Source: Thermoplasmatota archaeon (GTDB lineage Archaea; Thermoplasmatota; Penumbrarchaeia; JANQNL01). From it: 37,799 bases of DNA. The stretch covers positions 1 to 37,799 of the forward strand of contig JANQNL010000184.1 of the NCBI GenBank assembly GCA_028279585.1, read 5' to 3'. Below, in pieces: positions 9,203 to 15,496 of this stretch; positions within the stretch are counted from its first letter, which is position 1, and each line of letters begins with the position of its first letter. The notes beneath the pieces are model-generated. The model searched no databases, had not been told where the DNA came from, and saw only the letters and a list, made by a program, of their open reading frames with translations. Position numbers and translations under genes: made by a program.

Positions 9203-11010
9203 TCCCGTTCTCTCAGGAATGTAATGTATTCCTCGCGGGCATCCTTCAGGCTCACATCGTCCGGAAGGACATAGATGTTGAAGGTAAGCAGAGCTATTGG
9301 TACCTCTCCTTCTATCTCAGACACCAGACCATGCCGGTCATATCCCTTATGGAAATCATAGTACTCTCTGACGAAGTCGACGTAATCGGTCCAACCCGTT
9401 AGATTGTATGTCAAGATCACCACTCTGACATCGTAGTCCCATGTGTAGTTGATGAGGTCCACGGGATCTATCGGTGGATATCGAACGATCGCTAGGTTCG
9501 TTGCTTCTGGAGGCTGGTCCCTGTTCGCATAAAGCGAGACCAGAGGGTCGCCCGATATGACCATGTCCCCATCGTCAGTAAGGTCCTTGACCTCCATGGC
9601 CACAGTGTACTCGATGGGCTCGTCAGTGTAGAGGACGAACGCTATGTTCGAGCCTGCTGTGAGAAGGATGAAGAACATGACGATCCCAATGATGAACAGC
9701 TTCCGCTTGCTGTAAGTGATGTCGTGCCAGATGGCCTTGGAGATGTCCGTTCTAGAGGCTGCCTTCCTCACATCATCAAGTTTGCCTTCTCGGATATCCT
9801 CGACCTTGACCTTCTCGAGCTTCTTGACGTCCGCCTCATGGTCATCCATGGAATCGTCGTCTGTGATGGTGGTCACACCACGCTCATAGGCCAAAGCTCT
9901 GAAGAACTCCTTGAGGGAGACCGTCTTCTGCTTTGCCACCCGGCTTCCCACAGGCTGGACCAGCAAGTGGTAGACGCCGATGGAACCCAGGAGGCAGATA
10001 GGGGGAGCAAGCAGGGTCAGGTGGTGCATCCAGGTGAGTGACTGGAACAGCAACCAGAAGAACAGGGAAAGGACCCAGACCATGATGAGCTGGACCGTCC
10101 TGTCCCTGAAGTACCTGAACATCGCAACCATGGAGAAGATTATCGGAATGAGCAGGATCCCGCCAAAGGCTGAGAACTGTGCAAGCCTGATGAGCGAGTC
10201 CTGGGTCGGTCTGTTGAGATTATCCAGGAACATTCCCTGGAACGTCTCCTCCAGGCCAAAGATGGACATGATGATGAGGGTTGGGATGAGGGTTGCAACG
10301 ACCATGATGACCATGTCGATGAACAGATGCTTCGAAAGGTGCTTGAAAAGTCTCAGGCTTCTAAGCCATCTGACGAACATGTAGCATCCCAAGCACATCA
10401 AGGGAATGACCGCGAAGAGCTTGGACATGGCAGCCATGGAGAACAGGGTTCCAGCAAGGACCAGGAACAGGGAGTTCATGTAGGAAAGCTTCTCCTGGGA
10501 ATACCGGGCCTTCTCGACATTGAGGTAATACTTGACCATGAAGTAGAACGCCCAGATGAGGAACACTGTGCAGTATAGGTCAACGCTTGCTATCCTTGAC
10601 TCCTTGAAGTAGAGGAAGTTGAAGGAAAGGAACAGGGTTGTTAGGATGCCTACTGTTCGGTTGGCGACCTTCTCTGCCATGAAGATCATTCCGATAAGAC
10701 CGACCATGGAGAACAGGACCGACATGATCCTGGCAGCCATGGGGTCACCCTCGAACAGACCATAGACATACATGAACAAGGGGCCCTGCTGGGCGTTCAC
10801 TTGGACATACATCTGGTATCCGTGCGCTCCCAGCCTTGCGGCCATGAGGTGGATACCCTCGTCCGCACCGTTGACGCTGAAGGGATAATCGACACCTGGA
10901 TAGGAGAAGGGATAGGCTAGCCTAAAGAACCTCAAGAAGGCTGATAATGCAAGGATCATGATGTAAGGCCAATACTGCCTTAGGAACACCATTACCCTCT
11001 CCTTGTTCAT
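9187..11010 (-). CDS. PMT/ArnT-family membrane glycosyltransferase
   Basis: A 607-residue integral membrane protein. The N-terminal helix is followed by an external loop with the acidic pair typical of GT39/GT83 enzymes (NGADEGIHLMAARL), an Asn-Gln-Gln-Gly-Pro segment and many membrane helices; the C-terminal region is a soluble domain after a last helix (FIIGIVMFFILLTAG). Family members move a sugar from a lipid-phosphate donor to protein or lipid on the outer face of the membrane; donor and acceptor are unknown here. I chose ATG 11010 rather than the in-frame TTG at 11022 because a TATA-like box (GTATATC on this strand, 11034-11041) lies 28 bases upstream, as for leaderless archaeal genes. 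Its neighbours are heavily sequon-bearing surface proteins, which makes them plausible but unproven targets. Confidence 0.8.
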   Translation of the reverse strand: MNKERVMVFLRQYWPYIMILALSAFLRFFRLAYPFSYPGVDYPFSVNGADEGIHLMAARLGAHGYQMYVQVNAQQGPLFMYVYGLFEGDPMAARIMSVLFSMVGLIGMIFMAEKVANRTVGILTTLFLSFNFLYFKESRIASVDLYCTVFLIWAFYFMVKYYLNVEKARYSQEKLSYMNSLFLVLAGTLFSMAAMSKLFAVIPLMCLGCYMFVRWLRSLRLFKHLSKHLFIDMVIMVVATLIPTLIIMSIFGLEETFQGMFLDNLNRPTQDSLIRLAQFSAFGGILLIPIIFSMVAMFRYFRDRTVQLIMVWVLSLFFWLLFQSLTWMHHLTLLAPPICLLGSIGVYHLLVQPVGSRVAKQKTVSLKEFFRALAYERGVTTITDDDSMDDHEADVKKLEKVKVEDIREGKLDDVRKAASRTDISKAIWHDITYSKRKLFIIGIVMFFILLTAGSNIAFVLYTDEPIEYTVAMEVKDLTDDGDMVISGDPLVSLYANRDQPPEATNLAIVRYPPIDPVDLINYTWDYDVRVVILTYNLTGWTDYVDFVREYYDFHKGYDRHGLVSEIEGEVPIALLTFNIYVLPDDVSLKDAREEYITFLRERDQSSS

Positions 11011-11266
11011 AACGTGAAACAAAATTTTTTGCTAGATATACTTTGTGGTTTATGTTTAAACATATCAATGAGTACAAGCAGTATTTCTGGACGTATGTTT
11101 TATTCCAACCCGATTCTGATTCGGCAGATGTTATCTGGATGTCGATTTCGATAACATCAGTTTTGAATAATTTTTTTATACCAGTAGTCCATTGTTGCAC
11201 AACCGGGCCATGGCTATATTTATTTGTCAAGGTCCAAAAGTTCATGCCAGTCGCGAGGTTTCACAG
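11011..11266. promoter_or_regulatory. Divergent promoter region
   Basis: This 256-base AT-rich gap separates two divergent genes. A leftward TATA-like box lies at 11034-11041 and a rightward one (CTATATTTA) at 11214-11222. The rightward gene has a ribosome binding site GAGGT at 11255-11259, seven bases before its ATG, so it probably has a short leader. No convincing gene is present in the gap. Confidence 0.5.
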
Positions 11267-11686
11267 ATGTCTGAGTGGTTCGATGGGCGGGTCAAGACTG
11301 GAGGGTTCTTCTCCTCTGTCAAGGTCATGTACGAGGTAAAGTATATTGGGCCTACCCACGATGGTGAGATAAGGTCCATTACCCAGATACGGGAAAAGGA
11401 CGGAGTCACCACCTCGAAGCTGGAGTATTCCAAGTCCCCACAGAAGGCAAAGATCAGTATGTTCTCGGTGTATGACTGGTCCACACCGAACTATGCTGCC
11501 GGCATGATGAAGCTTCTCATAAAACGCTTGAAGCGTGAGAAGGTCCCCATGGTCGAGATCGAGATCTACGACACGGACAACACGACGCACAATCAGCTGA
11601 CGTTGTTCAAGAAGTTCGGTTTTGGTATCGAGGCCGGGGGAAACATCACGGGATACAACAAGTATCACCTGATGAAGAAGATCTAG
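11267..11686 (+). CDS. Small GNAT-like acetyltransferase candidate
   Basis: A 139-residue protein. The C-terminal half has the layout of a GNAT fold: a helix (NYAAGMMKLLIKRLKRE), a strand (MVEIEIYD), an Asn-containing turn (DNTTHNQL), then LFKKFGF and a final strand ending in YHLMKKI, matching the usual end of small acetyltransferases. A clear acetyl-CoA loop of the Q/R-x-x-G-x-G/A type is not visible, so catalytic activity is uncertain. The start at 11267 is chosen because GAGGT sits seven bases upstream, while an in-frame upstream codon at 11192 lies before the TATA-like box. Assignment is by pattern only. Confidence 0.55.
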   Translation: MSEWFDGRVKTGGFFSSVKVMYEVKYIGPTHDGEIRSITQIREKDGVTTSKLEYSKSPQKAKISMFSVYDWSTPNYAAGMMKLLIKRLKREKVPMVEIEIYDTDNTTHNQLTLFKKFGFGIEAGGNITGYNKYHLMKKI

Positions 11687-11738
11687 GACAGTCTTTAAGT
11701 TCTTATACCACTGCTTGTATTCATGGTTAGGTGGTCCT

Positions 11739-12131
11739 ATGATGCCAGGTATGGGTCGAGGCAACTCCAGACAGATGCGCCAGATGATGAAGAAGCTCCA
11801 GCAGAACATGCGTGAGTACGATGATGTAGAGGAGGTCATAATCCGAAGGAGGAACTCCGAGATCGTCATCACTGATGCGTCCGTGACGGAGATGGACATA
11901 CAGGGTCAGACCTCGTGGCAGATCATGGGTGAGGCTCGTGAAAGGGCCAAGACCACCTCCGGTGAAGCTCCTGCCGAGGAGGAACCTGCACCTGCAGAGA
12001 TCCCGCAGGAGGACATCGAGCTTGTGGCCGGACAGGCGGGTGTTTCGGAGGAGGAGGCGAAGGCTGCGCTCGAGGCTTGTGGTGGTGAGCCAGCAGAGGC
12101 CATCATCAAGCTGTTGAGCGAAAAAGGTTAA
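11739..12131 (+). CDS. nac: Archaeal nascent polypeptide-associated complex protein (NAC)
   Basis: 130 residues. The N-terminus is Met/Gly/Arg-rich (MMPGMGRGNSRQMRQMMKKL), followed by a NAC domain (DVEEVIIRRRNSEIVITDASV, then MDIQGQTSWQIMGEA), an acidic Pro/Ala/Glu linker and a C-terminal UBA domain (DIELVAGQAGVSEEEAKAAL to EAIIKLLSEKG). This is the standard archaeal homodimeric NAC, which binds nascent chains at the ribosome exit tunnel. The start at ATG 11739 is supported by AGGTGG four bases upstream; a TTG at 11715 is also in frame but lacks such a site. Confidence 0.9.
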   Translation: MMPGMGRGNSRQMRQMMKKLQQNMREYDDVEEVIIRRRNSEIVITDASVTEMDIQGQTSWQIMGEARERAKTTSGEAPAEEEPAPAEIPQEDIELVAGQAGVSEEEAKAALEACGGEPAEAIIKLLSEKG

Positions 12132-12345
12132 TATTTGGGTCGCTTTTGGCGGCATCTGCAATCGCGAAAATGGGTCTGTGGACAATGGGTCAACGGCTAA
12201 CAATGCTTGCATTTTGGCCGGTGGTTTCGCAGCCGAAAACAACGCTCCCGCGTTTCGGTTTTCAGCGCGCCTTCAAAACCAAAGCTGATCAAAGCTGTTT
12301 TGAAGGAGGTCCCCCGAACCACCGACCCAGACATACTCTCACTGT
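12132..12345. other. Non-coding region upstream of tRNA-Val with a strong hairpin
   Basis: No supported coding frame. A perfect 10-bp stem is formed by CCTTCAAAAC (12270-12279) and GTTTTGAAGG (12297-12306) around a 17-base loop that contains AGCT twice. Just upstream, CCGAAAAC and GTTTCGG can also pair (about 12233-12258). A 12-base stretch, 12216-12227, is identical to the start of the tRNA (12347-12358). This may be a small RNA gene or a decayed tRNA-derived segment. Confidence 0.35.
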
Positions 12346-12422
12346 GGGCCGGTGGTTTAGGTGGTTATGACGTCGCCTTCACACGGCGAAGATCGCCGGT
12401 TCGAATCCGGCCCGGCCCACCA
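12346..12422 (+). tRNA. tRNA-Val (anticodon CAC), CCA encoded
   Basis: Cloverleaf read directly. The acceptor stem GGGCCGG (12346-12352) pairs with CCGGCCC (12412-12418). The anticodon stem TCGCC/GGCGA encloses the loop TTCACAC with anticodon CAC, reading GTG (Val). The T stem GCCGG/CCGGC encloses TTCGAAT. The discriminator is A12419 and CCA is encoded at 12420-12422. No intron. The 3' end, from the last acceptor base through CCA, can also pair with a downstream segment (see the RNA that follows). Confidence 0.95.
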
Positions 12423-12573
12423 TTCTTTTCCCAACACCATCAAGCAGTGAATGGTGCGTCGGGACGGATTCGTGCTCAGTATCGCTAAGGAGTTCTATAC
12501 CCAAGATACTGATGCACGCGGTGCTTTCTGGATCATTAGCTAATGATATTGAAGAAAGTGACCGTTCACAATA
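12409..12573 (+). ncRNA. Structured RNA copy A, downstream of and overlapping the tRNA 3' end
   Basis: Three helices can be drawn: CACCATTC (12418-12425) with GAATGGTG (12449-12456); CGTGC + AGTATC (12471-12475, 12478-12483) with GATACT + GCACG (12505-12510, 12514-12518); and CTTTCT (12524-12529) with AGAAAG (12553-12558), the last enclosing the perfect 16-base palindrome 12532-12547. A second copy directly downstream preserves all three helices through paired changes. Single-stranded CGGGACGGAT and ATACCCAAGAT are unchanged between copies. I do not recognise the RNA family. Confidence 0.6.
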
Positions 12574-12812
12574 GGCCCGGCCCACCACTCTTTTTCAATC
12601 ATTAGTTAGCAGTGAGTGGTGGGGCGGGACGGATCCGGGCGCAGTATCGCTTAGAAATGCCATACCCAAGATGCTGTTGCGCCTTGGATGTTTAGGTAGC
12701 AGAAAATGTCAACCTAACATCCAAGTCCGTTGTGAACCACGAAGTGGTTTGCAACTGGACCAGCTCTTTCCGATGCTATAGAAATTGATATTGAGGAAAG
12801 TGACTGGTGATC
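12574..12812 (+). ncRNA. Structured RNA copy B with two additional hairpins
   Basis: It begins with a 14-base exact copy of the tRNA 3' end (12574-12587 equals 12409-12422), then repeats the folds of copy A: CCACCACTC (12582-12590)/GAGTGGTGG (12614-12622), GGCGC + AGTATC (12638-12648)/GATGCT + GCGCC (12670-12675, 12679-12683) and CTTTCC (12666+100, at 12766-12771)/GGAAAG (12795-12800). Between the second and third helices it carries two extra hairpins: 12683-12697 with 12712-12725 (one bulge) and 12726-12759 (loop GAA). There is no intact tRNA body in front of this copy. Confidence 0.6.
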
Positions 12813-12916
12813 TTCATCCGAATTGTTGCACCAACACCCTCTCCTCCCCCATTAGTCAATAATCGTTAAATAACGAATGACATAGTTTATTCCATATCGA
12901 GAAGAGATGTGATAAC

Positions 12917-13726
12917 ATGTCCATCCCAGAATTCATCTATGGAACTGCCTGGAAAGAAGACAGAACCTCGGCCTTAGTACTCAAAGCCATAGGTGCTGGT
13001 TTCAGAGCTATCGACACAGCAAACCAAAGGGTCCATTATTATGAGAAAGGAGTGGGGAAGGCAATACAGCAAGCTCTCAAGGACGGCCTTAGCAGGGATG
13101 AACTGTTCGTTCAGACAAAGTTCACGTATTCCAGTTCACAGGATGGACGCATCCCTTACGACCCCACCGCAGGGACAAGAACACAGGTCAGGCAATCGTT
13201 CGAGAGTTCATTGGAACACCTTGGTCTAGACTACCTAAACTCATACGTACTTCATGGTCCCAGCCAGATGTCTGGTTGGAACGTAACGGACAGGGCTGCT
13301 TGGGAAGAGATGAGTGCGATATATGATGAAGGATCGGTACGTCACCTGGGTGTCAGCAATGTGAGGCCAAACCAGCTCAAGGAATTACTTTCAAGCGGCA
13401 AGGTCAAACCAACATTTGTACAGAACCGATGCTTTGCTAACATGGGATGGGACAAACACGTTAGAGCGATCTGCTCGGAAAATGGCATTCGTTACCAAGG
13501 GTTCTCACTACTGACAGCAAACCCGTATGTTCTCAAGTCCCTCGTTGATGTGGCAAGGTCCATAGAGAGAACGCCTGCCCAGGTAGTCTTCCGTTTCTCC
13601 CAACAGATCGGAATGATCCCATTGACAGGAACTACGTCCCGGGACCATATGGCACAGGACCTGGACCTCGATTTCACCTTGGATGACAAGGTCATGGATG
13701 CTATAGAGAACAGCTTCATTGGTTGA
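12917..13726 (+). CDS. Aldo/keto reductase
   Basis: 269 residues, the length of short AKR-superfamily enzymes. The catalytic tetrad can be placed: Asp in FRAIDTANQ, Tyr in HYYEKGVG, Lys in FVQTKFTY and His in SYVLHGP. The strand GVSNVRPNQL and a C-terminal cofactor segment (IPLTGTTSRDHMAQDL) also match. AKRs reduce carbonyls with NAD(P)H in the cytoplasm; the substrate is not readable. The usual DTA-x-x-Y spacing is extended (DTANQRVHYYEKG). A TATA-like TTAAATAA lies near 12866-12873 and a GTGAT-type ribosome binding site just before the ATG. The stop lies four bases from the stop of the convergent membrane gene. Confidence 0.88.
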   Translation: MSIPEFIYGTAWKEDRTSALVLKAIGAGFRAIDTANQRVHYYEKGVGKAIQQALKDGLSRDELFVQTKFTYSSSQDGRIPYDPTAGTRTQVRQSFESSLEHLGLDYLNSYVLHGPSQMSGWNVTDRAAWEEMSAIYDEGSVRHLGVSNVRPNQLKELLSSGKVKPTFVQNRCFANMGWDKHVRAICSENGIRYQGFSLLTANPYVLKSLVDVARSIERTPAQVVFRFSQQIGMIPLTGTTSRDHMAQDLDLDFTLDDKVMDAIENSFIG

Positions 13727-13730
13727 TCTC

Positions 13731-14339
13731 TTACTCTTCCTCCACCTCGACAACCCCTACAACCTCCATCTCATCCCACCCCTTCTTCCACTCCCGGTAA
13801 ACGAACCCCACCCAAACAACGTACACCATCCAGCTCAACCCATACGAGACGATAACAACCACCAGAAAGGTCACCGCAGGCTCGCCCGGGAACGGATAAG
13901 CATTATACTGTGCCACCCAGACATTGTTCAGGATCACGTAGAACGACCCAAGCGTCGCGGTGTTCAATATCACCATGATGCTTGTGAGCAGGGAGTGCCT
14001 GATCCCCCTGCCTGTCGGCGCCTTCTGCTCCCGCATCTCGACCCTGGTCTTTCCGAAAGCGAAGTGGCCGAAGAAATCTCCAAAGCCCATCTCCCGTTCT
14101 GGCAGACACTTCCGGTAGGACCGTTCGTAGACCGTAATGGCCACACCGACCAGGAATATGAAGCCCATCTGGATGAGGAAGATACCGAGCCATCCCCAGT
14201 CTCCGAAGAGCTGGACCACCACGTTCACTTCCTGCTTCAGGTCGGGGCTTGCATTGTAAGTGGATATCATATCAGCTATCCTAGTAACAGCAAAGAGAAG
14301 ATACAAAATGAACCCGAGGACCTTGACCTTGATGGACAC
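13731..14339 (-). CDS. Four-helix membrane protein of unknown function
   Basis: About 202 residues with four predicted membrane helices: VLGFILYLLFAVTRIADM, GIFLIQMGFIFLVGVAITV, MVILNTATLGSFYVIL and FLVVVIVSYGLSWMVYVVWV, with a charged loop (YERSYRKCLPEREMGFGDFF) between helices two and three and an acidic C-terminus. No catalytic motif is recognised. The frame stays open into the divergent dcd gene, but a start inside dcd is unlikely; I chose GTG 14339, preceded by GAAGGT and a TATA-like element shared with the dcd promoter region. The start is uncertain. Confidence 0.6.
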   Translation of the reverse strand: MSIKVKVLGFILYLLFAVTRIADMISTYNASPDLKQEVNVVVQLFGDWGWLGIFLIQMGFIFLVGVAITVYERSYRKCLPEREMGFGDFFGHFAFGKTRVEMREQKAPTGRGIRHSLLTSIMVILNTATLGSFYVILNNVWVAQYNAYPFPGEPAVTFLVVVIVSYGLSWMVYVVWVGFVYREWKKGWDEMEVVGVVEVEEE

Positions 14340-14409
14340 ACCTTCTATGACTTGAACGGTCTTGCTCCAAAATAACTTTATTCCACTAGTCCTTTCCAAC
14401 CGTGATACA

Positions 14410-14907
14410 ATGACCATCCTCTCGGACTCTGACATCATCGAAGGGATCATGCACGAGACCCTGAACATCGAACCCTTCAAAGAGGACAATCTCACGCCCA
14501 ACGGCTACGACCTCACGATAGCTGAGGTCAGCATCCCGGACAAGGACATCAAGGTCACAGAAGGCAAGGCCGTGATCCCTCCGAAGACGTGGTTCGCTGT
14601 AAGCACTCTGGAGGTCATCCGGTTGGGCGCCAGGTACTCTGGAAGTCTCTGGATAAGGACCTCGTTCGCTCGCAGGGGTGTGATCTCATCGTTCGGAAAG
14701 ATCGATGCTGGCTTCGAGGGGACCTTGACGCTCTCCGCTTACAACGGCTCGGAGAAGGAAGTGGAGCTGGACATCGGCAACACCTTCGCCCAGATAGTCG
14801 TACACGAGCTCAAGAGCATGCCTCGCTCGCTTTACGAGTCCAGGTCTGGTCATTACCAGGGACAGAGGGGTGTAACCCTTGACAGGATCAACGATGGAAC
14901 CGGGTAG
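14410..14907 (+). CDS. dcd: dCTP deaminase family protein
   Basis: 165 residues, somewhat shorter than typical archaeal Dcd. Family motifs are present: NLTPNGYDLTI near the N-terminus, the phosphate-binding IRTSFARRG, the active-site segment DAGFEGTLTLSAYN with its catalytic Glu, and YESRSGHYQGQRG at the C-terminus. It deaminates dCTP to dUTP for thymidylate synthesis, possibly also hydrolysing the triphosphate as in bifunctional archaeal forms. A TATA-like element near 14372-14382 lies about 30 bases before ATG 14410. It overlaps the following gene by 14 bases, implying a shared transcript. Confidence 0.85.
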   Translation: MTILSDSDIIEGIMHETLNIEPFKEDNLTPNGYDLTIAEVSIPDKDIKVTEGKAVIPPKTWFAVSTLEVIRLGARYSGSLWIRTSFARRGVISSFGKIDAGFEGTLTLSAYNGSEKEVELDIGNTFAQIVVHELKSMPRSLYESRSGHYQGQRGVTLDRINDGTG

Positions 14908-15301
14908 TGCTAAGTGGCCATGTCGGGTCCACGACTGCCATGCATGCTGTATGGGCACCGAGATGACACTTTCCATCGCTGACATTGAAAGGCTTGAGGG
15001 CCTGGGACACTCCGACTTCTACTTCACAGCCTATGACGGCTATGCTCAGATGAAGAACGTGGATGAGCACTGCTTCTTCCTCAAGGACGGTATGTGCTCG
15101 GTCTACAAGGACAGGCCAGATGGGTGCAAGCTTTACCCCCTGGTCCTCGACATGGACAACGATGCGGTCGTCACCGACGACTTCTGTCCTTATAGGCATG
15201 AGTTCGAGTACACGGAGGAGATGAAGCAGAAGCTTCGCAAGCTCATCGGGGTGGAGACGGAGGAGGCGGAGGTCCGGAAGCGTTGGTATGATCGACGTTG
15301 A
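14894..15301 (+). CDS. YkgJ-type CxxCC Cys-rich protein
   Basis: 135 residues. The metal-binding pattern of the YkgJ/UPF0153 family is visible: CRVHDCHACC at the N-terminus, then HCFFLKDGMCSVYKDRPDGC and a last FCPY, giving eight Cys that could hold Fe-S or zinc. The central KDRPDGCKLYPL is the most typical block. The biochemical role of the family is not established. The gene starts inside the end of dcd (ATG 14894; an in-frame TTG at 14879 is also possible), so the two are probably translated together. Confidence 0.8.
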   Translation: MEPGSAKWPCRVHDCHACCMGTEMTLSIADIERLEGLGHSDFYFTAYDGYAQMKNVDEHCFFLKDGMCSVYKDRPDGCKLYPLVLDMDNDAVVTDDFCPYRHEFEYTEEMKQKLRKLIGVETEEAEVRKRWYDRR

Positions 15302-15422
15302 TTTCGTACCTGGCTAGATAGGTTTTCAGAGACAGCTTTTCTTCCAGCAATCCATAAAGTGTTTAAACCACACGGTGCTATCCTATTAGGGCCGGTGGTC
15401 ACTTTTTTCCACCAACCACATG

Positions 15423-15496
15423 CCCTTTAAATACGGTGGTCCCCAACTGTGTCCAGCCCCGGCTATTTGCCCGTACTTCGGCCCGGAGGTGAGGGA
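15423..15496 (+). promoter_or_regulatory. Promoter and strong ribosome binding site of nrdJ
   Basis: A TTTAAATA box lies at 15426-15433, predicting transcription start near 15455. GGAGGTGA at 15485-15492 is a near-perfect match to the archaeal 16S 3' end and lies four bases before TTG 15497. The in-frame GTG at 15449 would be upstream of the predicted transcript start, so TTG 15497 is preferred. Before the TATA box, GGTGG and CCACC flank a T-run (about 15394-15416), a possible operator. Confidence 0.5.

Noticed and set aside
11192..11266. Upstream extension of the GNAT-like gene to 11192
   Set aside because: It would begin before the TATA-like box; the ATG at 11267 has a proper ribosome binding site.
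12532..12547. 16-base palindrome considered as a protein operator
   Set aside because: It lies inside the third helix of RNA copy A, where pairing explains it better.
12791..12803. GAGGAAAGT resembling the conserved 5' element of RNase P RNA
   Set aside because: No other RNase P elements are found, and the bases are explained by helix 3 of copy B.
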